A stretch of 64,000 bases of DNA, from assembly GCA_035771175.1 (NCBI GenBank), contig CM069600.1, positions 1 to 64,000 of the forward strand, in the 5' to 3' direction. The DNA comes from Paratinospora sagittata (Eukaryota; Streptophyta; Magnoliopsida; Ranunculales; Menispermaceae). The notes beneath the pieces were generated by a model that was given only the letters and a program-made list of their open reading frames with translations, was not told where the DNA came from and searched no databases. Shown piece by piece: positions 11,050-43,300 of the stretch (the first letter of the stretch is position 1; each line of letters begins with the position of its first letter). The translations under genes were made by a program, and so were the position numbers.

Positions 11050-13294
11050 ACAAATTTCTAATTTTTAGCCTAATTGGGCTTTCATGTGCTAGTAGACACG
11101 TATTCCTAGTTTTCGTGTGCAAATTCCTAATTTTTACCTAAAATGAGACTATCGAGTACATAATAAAGAATTTCCTAATTTCTACGCAAAATGGGATTTT
11201 CTTGTACTTATATACATAAATTTGTAAAATTTTACTTGTAATGGGAGCTTCGTGTGCTTATATAAACAAATTCCTAATTTCTAGCCTAAAAGGGACTTTC
11301 GTGCAACTTATATAAGAAATTCATAATTTGCACCCCATGTGGGACAAAAGTGAGCTTATATAAAAATATTGTTAATTTTCACCCTAACTGGGACTATCGT
11401 GCCCTCATATACACAAATTCGTAATTTTCTTCCAATCGGAGTTATATTTGTTTATATAAATAACTTCATAATTTTCACCCTAACTAGGAAATTTGTGTGC
11501 GTATATATACACGAATTCCTAATTTTAAGCCTAATTGGGCTTTCATGTACTTCTATAAACGTATTCCAAATTATTACCCTTACTTACGTGTGCTTTATAT
11601 AAGAAATTTATATTTCTCACCTCAAGTGGGACTTTCGTGTGCTTATATATACAAATTCCTAATTTTTACCCAAAATGGGACTATCAGGTATATATATAAA
11701 GAAATTCATAATTTTTACACAAAATAGAATTTTCGTCTGCATATATACATAAATTCATAATTTTCACCCTACAAGGGACTATCATGTCATTTATACACAA
11801 ATTTGTAATTTCCCAATCGAAGTTTTATGCGTTTATATAATTAACTTCATGATTTTCACCCCAACCAGGACTTTCATGTGCTTATATACACAAAATCCTA
11901 ATTTTTAGCCTAATTGGGCTTAATGTGCTTATATAAACGAATTCCAAATTATTACCCTAAATAGGACCTGTGATTTATATAAGAAATTTATATTTTTCAC
12001 CCCAAGTGGGACTTTTGTGTGCTTATATAAGAAAATTCCAAATTTTTACCCAAAATGGGATTTTCATGTACAGATATAAAGAAATTCATAAATTTTACCC
12101 AAAATTGTACTTTCGTGTGCTTATATACATAAATTCGTAAATTTTTACCTCGAATGGGAGTTTCGTTTTGTTATACAAGCAAATTCCTAATTCTTTGCTT
12201 AAAAGGGACTTTTGTGTGACTTATATAAGAAATTCATAATTTTCAACCTAAATGAGACTATCGTGTGCTCATAAATACAAATTCGTAATTTTCTCCCAAT
12301 CGAAGTTGTATGTGTTAATATAAATAACTTCATGATTTTCACCACAACTAGGACTTTCATGTGCTTATATACACAAATTTCTAATTTTTAGCCTAATTGG
12401 GATTTTAGGTGCTTGTATAAACTTATTCCTAATTATTACCCTAAATGGGACTTACGTGTGCTTTATATAAGAAATTTATATTTTTCCCCCCAAGTAGGAC
12501 TTTCATGTGTTTATATAAGCAAATGCCTAATTTTTACCCAAAATGAGACTATCGTGTACATATATAAAGAAATTCATAAAATTTACCCAAAATTGTACTT
12601 CTTGTGCATTATATACATAAATTTGTAAATTTTTACCCTGAATGGGAGTTTCATGTGCTTATGTAAACAAATTGCTAATGTTCAGCCTAAAAGGGATTTT
12701 CGTGTGACTTATATAAGAAATTCATATTTTTCACCCTAAATGGGACTATCGTGTGCTCATAAATACACATTCGTAATTTTCTCCCAATCGGAGTTCTATG
12801 TGTTTATATAAATAACATCATGATTTTCACCCCAAGTGGGACTTTCGCGTGCTTACAAAAACAGATTCCTAATTTTTACCCAAAATGAGACTATCCTGTA
12901 CATATATAAAGAAATTCATAAATTTTACCCAAAATTGTATTTTCATGTGCTTATATACATGAATTCGTAAAATTTTACCCCAAATGAGAGTTTTGAGTGC
13001 TTATATATACAAATTCCTTATTCTTTGCCTAAAAGGAACTTTCGTGTGAATTATATAAGAAATTCATAATTTTCACCTAGATGGGACTACCTTGTGCTCA
13101 TAAATACAAATTCATAATCTTCTCCCAAATCGGAGTTTTATGTGTTTATATAAATAACTTCATGATTTTCAACCCAACTAGGACTTTCTTGTGCTTATAT
13201 ACACAATTTCCTAATTTCTAACTAGTAGCCTAATTGGGCTTCATGTGCTTGTATAAAAAAATTCCTAATTATTACCCTAAATAGGACTTTTGTG
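11050..13294. repeat. AT-rich higher-order tandem array, block 4
   Basis: Last block of the array. The CTTCATGATTTTCACC subunit recurs near 11468, 11847, 12326, 12810 and 13158, so the higher-order unit here varies between about 350 and 490 bp. The array stops at 13294, where a TAGGG-ended transposon terminus starts. Beyond that, towards the MPK6 exons, no further subunits are seen. Together the four blocks total about 8 kb of array. Confidence 0.88.
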
Positions 13295-13470
13295 TAGGGT
13301 TATCATCAGTTCGGTTTGGATCAGTTCAGACCCCAAACTGCAAACCGAACCGTTGGGCATCGGATTGGCTTTTTGTAAACCAATCCGAACCGATTATATC
13401 CTCTTAAACCGAACCAAATCAATTCAGTTTGGTTAGGTTTGGGTTAATTGGTTTACATTTTTTAACCTGT
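13295..13470. mobile_element. hAT-like transposon left terminus
   Basis: Starts TAGGGTTATCATCAGTTCGG and continues with many GGTTTGG / AACCGAACC pieces, a typical subterminal region of plant hAT elements (TAGGGGTG-type ends). A matching end in inverted orientation sits at 16110-16147 (complement TAGGGGTGTAAACAGTTCGG). These may be the two ends of one element since filled by LINE insertions. The flanking 8-mers (CTTTTGTG and ATTGGGAG) do not match, so this pairing is not proven. Confidence 0.5.
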
Positions 13471-13784
13471 AAAATATATTTTTAAAATTAAAAGAAACAC
13501 ATATTGCAAATAATACAACATAATAATGTAATGTTACAAATATATATATTTCATCAACATATCTTGTTGCAAAGATTGTGAAATACAAAGATTAATAACA
13601 TCTACAAGGAATTGAATGGAAACATTTATGGAAAAATCTTAATATTGGAAAAAGATGAAACATACAAATATTATTGCTTCATCTTCTTTTCTTTTTTTCT
13701 TTCTTTTTTTCTTTTCTTGCCAAAACAAATAGGGTCATATGAGAGTACTAAGAAAGAGAGGAAAAAAAAATCCTATTAATAAAA

Positions 13785-14147
13785 AGAGAAATTGAATTTT
13801 CTTTCGTCGCCCCTGTTTTTGTTAAGAGTGTTTGTAAAAAGCTTTGGGTTTGTGTGCTTTTTGCTATTCTTTGGTCTGCTTGGTCAGAGAGGAACAATAG
13901 ACTATTCAGGGGTGTCTATTGTTCTTCTCATCAGGTGTGGGAGAAAAGCCTCTCCCTTTTTTGCGTCTTGGGTGAGTAGTGGCAAACAGTCCATGGGTTA
14001 TGGTTTTGGGGAGTGGCTTTTGAATTGGTCTTCTATTTTGGAATCTTTGTAATGCGTTGTGGATATCTCATCTCGGTGCTTTTACTTTTTTATACTAATA
14101 TAATATCTCTACGTTTCCAGTAAAAATAAAAATAAAAATAAAAAAAT
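13785..14147 (+). mobile_element. LINE 3' end fragment
   Basis: Reads as the C-terminus of plant L1 ORF2 (a GYGFGEWLLNW-like end near 14000, stop at 14050), followed by a typical short 3' UTR and an A-rich tail of (TAAAAA)n repeats at 14117-14147. No upstream domains are present, so it is a strongly 5'-truncated copy. Confidence 0.65.
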
Positions 14148-14239
14148 CCCAAAAAGCTCAACAGAAAATGAATAACAATATACAACAACAAGAACTCCAC
14201 CCAAAAATTAAAGACAAGAACAAGAACAAGAACCAAACA

Positions 14240-15589
14240 TCCAGTGAAGGTGGCAAGTCGCATAGAGAAGTTGATGAGGGACTTTCTATGGGACAACGAT
14301 GATAAAACATATGGTTCTCATCGTGTGGCATGGAGCATTGTTCAAAGGAAGCTCGAGCTAGGTAGACTGGGTATTGGAAACATAGTACTTAGAAACAAGG
14401 CACTGGTTGGGAAATGGTTATGGCGATTTCCACGAGAGAGGGACCACTTATGGGGGAAGGTTGTCATTAGCAGGCATGGACTCTAGGATAACCAAAGGGA
14501 TGTTGGGATAGCTAATCGAGCCACTTTTAAAAGTCCAAGGAAATTCATTTCTTCCATGTATCATGTTTTCTCTCCTTTGGTTACGCTTAAACTGGGAAGG
14601 GAGGATTCGATCCAGTTCTAGGAGGACTAATGGTGCGGGAGCAATTCCTTCCAAACACTTTTTCCTAACCTTTATCGTCACTCTACATTCCACAATAGAC
14701 CTGTTATGGATTTTGTCAGAAATCCAGCGGATCCCATATTGTCCTGGGACTTACATCTGGGAAGGAACACCTCCCCAAGGGTCGGGTGATGTTTTGTCTT
14801 TAGTAGGATTGTTTGATGAATGCCATTTGTCTGGGGTTAGTGATAGAATCTCTTGGCCCTAGGATTCCTCTAGGTTGTTCACAACCAAATCATTCCATTC
14901 ATCCATTTTCACTGAGCCTTCTATCATTCCTTTCCCTAATCATAACCATATCTGGAAAGCTAAAGTGTCATCAAAGGTTAAATTTTTGGGATGGAAAGCT
15001 TCTCATGGGAGGATGAATACTAGGGACCAATTGCAAAAGAGGTTCCCTTATATGTGCTTGTCCCCATATTGGTGTTACTTGTGTAAGCAAGAGGTTGAGT
15101 CTATGATTCACATATGTTGGCGTTGCCCCTTTGCTAGTGAGGTTTGGAGTAGGTGGCGGTTCCACTTTCCTATTATGAGTAATGATGTGATTGATGAGGA
15201 TGGTATAAACATCTTCCCCTTTCTTAACAGTGTTGATTCCTTATGGAGTGACCATTGGAAAGTGGTATGTATGGCAGTGTTATGATCCTTATGGAAGGAG
15301 TGTACCAGACGAATTTTTCACGATGAGTTTTCTCAACTGCTAACGTTTGGGAGTTCTCTCGTCTTCTAGCCTCTTTTTGGATTGCGAATAGCAATTTATC
15401 TAAAGGTTATGGGTTGGTGATTGGCCTAGGGTCTGGGGCAATTTTGTATCTGAGTAGGGGGGTGAGCTAGAGTTTTATTTTTTCTTGGTCTTGTACACTT
15501 TGTTTCTTTCCCTCTATATCTATATATAATACTTCTTAGTTTCTTTTATAAAAAAAAAAAAAGAGGAAGAAGAAAAACTAAGAGGATGA
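14240..15589 (+). mobile_element. 5'-truncated L1-type LINE (RT end and zf-RVT)
   Basis: Plus-strand frames cover EKLMRDFLWDNDDK (14270), LGIGNIVLRNKALVGKW (14360-14420) and the zf-RVT domain at 14875-15285 (WKAKVSSKVKFLGWKASHG, then CYLCKQEVESMIHICWRC). Stops after codons at 14485, 14860 and 15283 show it is dead. The 3' tail ends in A13 near 15549-15562. The last ~249 bp are tandemly duplicated (15341-15589 and 15590-15855). Confidence 0.8.
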
Positions 15590-15855
15590 TAACGTTTGGG
15601 AGTTCTCTCGTCTTCTAGCCTCTATTTGGATTGCGAATAGCAATTTATCTAAAGGTTATGGGTAGGGTGATTGGCTTAGGGTCTGGGCAATTTTGTATCT
15701 GAGTAGGGGGTGAGCTAAAGTTTTATTTTTTCTTGGTCTTGTATAATTTGTTTCTTTCCCTCTATATATATATATATATATATATATAATACTTCTTAGT
15801 TTCTTTTAAAAAGAAAAAAAAAAAAGAGGAAGAAGAAGAAAAACTTAAAGGATGA
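15341..15855 (+). repeat. tandem duplication of a LINE 3' end
   Basis: Two adjacent copies with a ~249 bp period, both starting TAACGTTTGGGAGTTCTCTC (15341 and 15590). Each contains the ORF2 end, the 3' UTR and the poly-A stretch followed by GAGGAAGAAG, and each ends GATGATAAC. They differ mainly in the length of the (TA)n run (longer in copy 2, around 15764-15788) and in a few bases. Because the non-LINE sequence after the poly-A is included, this is a local duplication after insertion, not two insertions. Confidence 0.85.
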
Positions 15856-16109
15856 TAACAGAGTTTTGGATTAACCAAGCTGGGCTTTCAACAAAATTTG
15901 AATGAGAACAAATTAATTCACATATAATTCCCACTGATGCATCACCATCATCATCATAATCACCAAGAAAAAAAAAATCTCTGAGGCTTCTGTAAATTTA
16001 TAATTCTGTGACGATCTCTAAGTTTTACACTTACCCATTTTGCTTCGACAACCACCACCATGAACAGACTTGCCAAAAACACCACAAAAGCCACAAGCAA
16101 AGACTTTTT

Positions 16110-16147
16110 GGGCCAACCCGACCCAACCCGAACTGTTTACACCCCTA
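16110..16147. mobile_element. hAT-like transposon right terminus
   Basis: GACCCAACCCGAACTGTTTACACCCCTA; its complement begins TAGGGGTGTAAACAGTTCGG, the inverted partner of the terminus at 13295. See that entry for the caveat on pairing. Confidence 0.45.
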
Positions 16148-16162
16148 ATTGGGAGATGCTAA

Positions 16163-16369
16163 GGCCCTGTTTGATTTGTGATTCGATACTATTCTTGGAT
16201 CCAAAAATTTGAAAACACAAAAAGTACGTTTAATTGCATGAATCTAAAAACAACTTTTTTCAACTTTTTAATAAAATAGGATGTTTTTAGAAAACGAAAA
16301 AAAATCGTTTTCTAAATTTTCTATTTCTAAATTGTGTCCTTATTTTTGAATCATGCACCAAAAATAGCC
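16163..16369. mobile_element. Tourist-like MITE
   Basis: A 207 bp element starting GGCCCTGTTTGATTTGTGAT and ending ATAGCC. The complement of the right end (GGCTATTTTTGGTGCATGAT) matches the left end imperfectly. It is flanked by TAA on both sides (16160-16162 and 16370-16372), the 3 bp duplication expected for PIF/Harbinger-type MITEs. No coding sequence. Confidence 0.6.
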
Positions 16370-16445
16370 TAAGATTGTTTAATGGAATCTCAAACTATGA
16401 CACATGTTTAGTTATTCTCTAATAATGAGATTTCTTGTGAGATGT

Positions 16446-16621
16446 AAATTGCAAACTGTCAAAGGGGTTTTCTGTAAATGATTGGATGAGAAGTTGGGAT
16501 AGCGTTGTAAATGGTTGAGCGGCTTGGAGCGCTTCTTGTTCTCTAGCCGAATTACCACTGTATATTGTACATTTTTCTAATTATAATATAATACTTTTTA
16601 GTTTCTTTTCAAAAAAAAAAA
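16446..16621 (+). mobile_element. extremely 5'-truncated LINE tail with 18 bp target duplication
   Basis: 176 bp comprising only a plant LINE 3' UTR and a poly-A run of 12-13 bases. AGATTTCTTGTGAGATGT stands at 16428-16445 and again at 16622-16639 as a perfect duplication, so the borders are exact. Confidence 0.88.
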
Positions 16622-17657
16622 AGATTTCTTGTGAGATGTGACCTTTCTAGACATTCTAGCTATTCACATTAGTAAAATCTCCAATCTAGTCTATTGTTCA
16701 TTCTAGAGTATCATGGCTTGTGCTAGTTAGCCTTTTGCTTGGGTTCAAGCATTTTGTTGCTTTTCTCAAATGATTTTCTGAGGGGAACATTGGTTTACAT
16801 ACCGAAAGACATGATGTAAACTTTACAAGCACTTTAGGCCCTCATAATTCACACTCATAATTGATTTGTGTTTCTATGCCTTCCTAACAAAAGTAATGAT
16901 CTATATAGCACATATGGTCGCTATGGATCTTGAACCAGAACAGGTCATGACCTTATTACTGGTCATGCCAATACAGGTCGTGGGAGGATCTACATTGGGT
17001 ATGCTCTTAAACTATCACATATTTGTGCAATGCAGCTGGCTTCAAGACTCAAAGAGACATCCTCATGAAAGTTGACCAAAGAATTTTACCATTGCACTAA
17101 GGCAATGTGATGAAATCTTGTTTCACTGCTCCAAATAACTTTTATGGAAGCAAAACAAGTTATTACATTTGATCTCAGACCTCATTATATCATTTCCTAA
17201 GTTTTTTATGTTAAGATTTTCTACATATCGTCAAATGTTGAAGTACTACCAATTTATAATAGATTTTGGAAATCTGACATATTTCCATAATCAAAGAAAT
17301 CATTCTATAAACAATTTCAATTTACAAGCAAGGCTAAGTAAAAAAATAAAATAAAATAAATGAATAAAATTTGAAAAACTCAAATTGAATTAGAAAAAGA
17401 AAAAATGCCTCCAACGAAAAATCACAAAAACGTGTTTCAATTAGTTTTTCATTTGTAATACCAAGGTAACAGAGTTAATAAACTAGGAAGTAATATTCGA
17501 CATCTAGCAGTTACTCTTATCTATAAAGTTCAATGGCTAAGCATAAGAATTTCTAAAGCAGAAGACCAGTTAGGAATACCAATGGATCATGCAACTCATT
17601 TAGGCATGGTATAAATACTTTAAATATGAAATCAAGATATAACAAGAAAAACCTCAC

Positions 17658-38972
<21,315 letters not shown>

Positions 38973-39199
38973 TATTATTTTTCTTCCTTTCTTCCAAGTT
39001 GTTATAACCCTAGATTTGATTGATTATGCGATTCTTCGTCTTCTTCTTCTTCTTGTTTTTTTCTTTGTAGCTTTGTCAGCCTAAAACCTCTATGGCTAAC
39101 AAATTTGCAAATGATGGTTTTTTTGATCGAAGGATCGTCGGCTGTGTGTGTGTTTGATATGACGAATTCTTTTTATTTCTTAATTCGGAAAAAAAAGGG

Positions 39200-39233
<34 letters not shown>

Positions 39234-40123
39234 ATAAAGCTAATGCTAATGCATTTTATTTTACGTAACAAGGTCCAAACGTGCTGCACTTGAAAATTCC
39301 TTTCACGTGCCAAGTAGGAGCAGCCTGGTTCATGGGTTTTCCAGCCTTCATTAGTTGCTGTGTTTCCTTTTGGATGATGCTTTTAAGGAGATTGAGTTCT
39401 CCATGTATCAAGTTGCAATCTAAACAAATGTGTTGTAATTATGAATTAACATAAAAATCACAATAATTTGTAATAATTGAGGGTGTCAGTGATTTGGGAA
39501 GCGTTCAGATTTGTTAAAAAAAAAAACATGTTATGACATAAATAAATATTCATTAACATGTCCAATTAAATTATAAGCAAGCATTTTGTTTACCAAACAA
39601 AACCATACTCAAGAAAAACTGAGACATCTCAATCTCAAAAATCCACTTGCATTAGGAATGCGAAAGGAAGAGCATTTGCTATCATGCTGCCCCAAACTAA
39701 AAGAGAAAAGAAGACTACAGTTATTATCCATCTTTGGAGTGACAAGTGCTCCTCTTCTGTCATTGTTGCCTCAAAAGAAATGGATCAAAAGTTCCTATGC
39801 AGGTGTGGTAGGCCTGCTTGTTAGGCTTTCCATTCATTCATAATACTCCAATCTAATTATCAAACCACCCTTCTCCAATTTCTTTTTTTTTAGAAAATTC
39901 CAGAGGCAACTGCAAAGAGGAATGAATCACAAGAAACTATTACAAATTCTTAAACTCTGTGATGTTGGATTAAAGAACAACACAGTTACACCTGCCTGAT
40001 TCCTGCTTTTATCTTTGAAATTTCTTTAACCTGTCTTGTATCCAGTCCTTAACTCCTCCCATGAGCCAAAAATAAAAAATAAACAAACTTAAAGAACGAA
40101 CCAAGGCTTCAGAGATTTAACTA
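38973..40123. promoter_or_regulatory. intergenic region: 5' flank of MPK6 and 3' flank of the mitochondrial protein gene
   Basis: 1.15 kb between the MPK6 start and the stop of the next minus-strand gene. It must hold the MPK6 promoter and leader. On the minus strand the leader is rich in GAAGAA near 39040-39060. I cannot place a convincing TATA box. A pure G32 run (39201-39232) lies about 230 bp upstream of the ATG. Confidence 0.5.
39201..39232. repeat. G32 homopolymer upstream of MPK6
   Basis: Thirty-two consecutive G on the plus strand, preceded by GGGC, i.e. C on the MPK6 sense strand. Long G runs are hard to sequence, so the true length is uncertain. If real it could form a G-quadruplex on the template strand close to the transcription start. 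Confidence 0.85.
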
Positions 40124-40342
40124 TCATGGAAGAATCTTGCGTCTTCGCCGCACTGTCTCTCTCTTCACGTACATTTTCTCCATCTCATTTAGTGGCCTGC
40201 TGGACCCATCAGGCAAGCTCACATATTTCCAGCCACCACCACCTCCACGTTTCCCACGTGGACCCAGCTTTTCAACGGTGAAGTTCCACCCCTCTGTGGG
40301 GCGCCTCCTGCTGTACTTGTGGCATTTTACCTCCCCAGCCAT
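40124..40342 (-). CDS. mitochondrial protein gene, exon 3
   Basis: 219 nt including the stop, 72 codons (MAGEVKCHKYSRRRP to RRRRKILP). Acceptor GTTTCAG directly before ATGGCTGGG. The Met is internal. Confidence 0.92.
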   Translation of the reverse strand: MAGEVKCHKYSRRRPTEGWNFTVEKLGPRGKRGGGGGWKYVSLPDGSSRPLNEMEKMYVKRETVRRRRKILP

Positions 40343-43300
40343 CTGAAACGAAACCAAGTTAATATTCAATATAAGGTTTCGACATAGATGTTAAGACTAT
40401 GTTCAAAAAAGAGAATAGCTTTTGTGCCTAACTTAGAAAAGATTGGATCTTCAATCAAAAGAAAAAAATTCATTGAACCATACAATAAAAAACTTAAAAA
40501 AGAAGCAAGTGGGAGGCTGCAGCTAGGCACAAAATTCATTGAACCATACAATAAAAAACTTAAAAAAGAAGCAAGTGGGAGGCTGCAGCTAGGCACATTA
40601 AGCTGCTCAAAGTCAAGGATGCGATGATCAGTCAACTACCAAAACCATAGAGATGATCAAAATATGGCTTGTAGTAAATTGAGTAATCTCAAAGTCAAAT
40701 GCTGAAACATTAGAGGACCAGGAGGAGGCACAGAAGTAACAATAAGAGACAGGAAGTACCTGACGAGATGGTAAACTAAGGGCAACAAAACAAACAAAAG
40801 AAAGGAACAAAGCTAATAACATTAACCTATAATCAAAACACAAACTTTTGATACTTGATAAAAGGGTCTCCAATAAATTCATCATGCAATAAGAGATGTG
40901 TCAACAGAATCCTTAGATACATAAGCCTTCAGATGAAGAATTATGCGATATTGAAAATAAAATTGCAACCATCAGATTCACTCAAAAATATATCCACACC
41001 CCCCGTCTCTAGAAGACAAACCACTCCAAGAAAGACAGACACTTTTGAGGAAAGTATAAATTAACCTAAACATGTCATCACCCCTTCAGAAATTTCTCCT
41101 GATTTAGCATTTGTCTTTCAGAAAAGCTGAATTAGGACTGTTTAAGTTAGACGGCTACTAATTTCAAGTTATTAAAGTATTTGTTTATTCACTGCAATGA
41201 TGATTATCATAAGAAGAAAACTCTTGACTAAGCCTCCTCCAAAACAACGGAAATCGACAAATGAGTATGTAACAAGGAAAAAGAACAAAAGAAGTTAATC
41301 AATGGTATTCAAGCATTAGGAAGAATGAATATGCAATATACCACATGTCTACAACAAAATCAATATTGTCAAGCAGGTAGGGCTTTGAAATTTTTAAGAG
41401 TTCTAGGCAAATGTGGAAATTCTAAAAATATGTAACAGACCTGTTTGAATTTTCCTGAAGAAGGTTAAAAGCCAAAAAAAAAAAAAAAAACTCTCTATTT
41501 TACAAAATCTAAGTATAAAATGGGACAGATTTAGGAGAATATAAGGTATGAAAGACAGAAAGAGTTGTAGCCTTTATGTGTATGTGCCTACTAAACAACA
41601 TCCAAACGCTGTAAGAAGCATCTTGCTTCCCTAGAGTCTCACATGGTTCAATTGGGTGGTTTTAACTATGCCTTTCAAGAAGGGGTCTGATGATCGGGTT
41701 TTCACCCTTCAAAAAGGTCCCTTACCCTAGAGATCTCTTGAAAAAATCCAATCAAGAAATTTTTGACAAGTTGATTATAATTGCAACTTATAGTCTAATT
41801 ATACTAACAATCCTTTTAAGACTTAATATTATCGACTATTAATGATAATTATAGAGGTAAAGATAGACTAAAATAATATGGATAGAAACAATTAAGTAAG
41901 ATATAACTACTTGTAGTGTAATTGTCAACTTAGCCCTTGATAGAGGGAAGTGGGGGCACCTCGTGTCTTAGGCATCAAAATCTTGTTGCCTTGAGTGCTT
42001 CTTAAACCTTTAACCACTTTGATCTAGAAAATCATTGACAATCAATTATATCTATAGTTTTGTGTGCAGCAAACAGTCCATCATTATGGAAGGTCAACTC
42101 CTCAAACAATTCTTTACTTCAAGATCATCCAAAAACAAAAGTCTAAGGTTGAGAATGTTATGCCGATTAAGGATCAAGCCAAGAAGACGAAGTAACTAAT
42201 TTTATGAGCTCGAGACTATTCAAGCAGGTACTTTGGAAACATTTTCACGTACTCAAAAGTTAAATCTCTTTTTTTTAGGGGAGGGGGTGTGGGGTAGAAC
42301 TTGGTCCGTAATACTAAATGGTGCTTAGGAAAGGACAGCAAGAGCTTACTTTCTTCTTGTTGAAATTCATCCTTTGTACAAATTCTTGATATAACATCTC
42401 ATCTTCTTTCATTGATATTTCATAGTGAACCTCGTCAGGATCTCTGGTAGTTCCATCCCAGCCCTCAGGCATAACTTTGAAATCAGGTTTATAAGGAAGT
42501 GAGGCAACATGGAATTCTCTGTCATGGGAATTGAAAAACCTGAAAACAGAAAAAAAGTTTGACATTGTTTGATGCAGACAAGAAATTTAATTTATGTGTT
42601 GCTTGACATGTTTGGCATGCCAACAGGCTATAATGCCAGCATATGTTAGCATGTTTACTGGCACTTCATAGAAATATACTAAAAAAAAAAAAACTTCTTG
42701 CGGAAACTAAGGAAATTATATAATTATAAATAAAAAATTTATGTTTCTAATTGAATGGAATAAAGCAAAGACAATGAACAGCCAGCATATGATGCCAAAT
42801 AAAGCAAAAAGATGGCAACATAGGAGTCCGCAAAAAAACATATAAATGAATGTTGAGATCCAAAGAATATTTCCCAGACCAATTTGAAATAGCAATTATC
42901 AAAAGAATATATAATATATGACCAATTGCAACTGTATTTAGAGATTTTTAAAAAAAATTTAGAAAAAAAAAAAATTCATATTTTCCTTCATACTTCCCCC
43001 CATGACCAAAATTCATTCAACTAAAAGTAAAGCACGAATCAGCTAGACACGCAACCAAAATAAATTCTAGCAGCATTAGTGTCACCATTTCATTTCATAT
43101 TGTTAGCATTATTTTCAATGTGCAAGGAAGGGCCTATTTGATAGCTAAGAAAAGTTTTTTGGAGTCAAAAAATGTAGCTTTCGTGAGAAATTATTTCTTG
43201 AGCAAATTTTTTTGAGAGAATTTTCCCCCCATAACCAAAATTCATTCAGCTTAAAAGTAAAGAATGAAGCAACGACACACAATCGGACTAGATTCTGGCA

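Larger units (their letters stand above)
15856..17657. other. non-coding DNA, presumed intron 5 of the MPK6-like gene
   Basis: Apart from the TE termini, MITE and LINE tail listed separately, I see no exon here. I looked specifically for the terminal MPK6 exon (HDISDEP and EALAFNPEY regions) on the minus strand and did not find it. Confidence 0.6.

Noticed and set aside
1..13294. CRISPR-like regular repeats
   Set aside because: Spacing is regular but the spacers are themselves degenerate repeats, the context is a plant nuclear genome, and there are no cas genes.
39105..39293. Plus-strand frame with poly-Gly upstream of MPK6
   Set aside because: The glycine run is only the G32 homopolymer. 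There is no other support.
39586..39843. 85-codon plus-strand frame between MPK6 and the next gene
   Set aside because: Lies in the 3' flank of the mitochondrial protein gene. No domain, no splice or promoter evidence.
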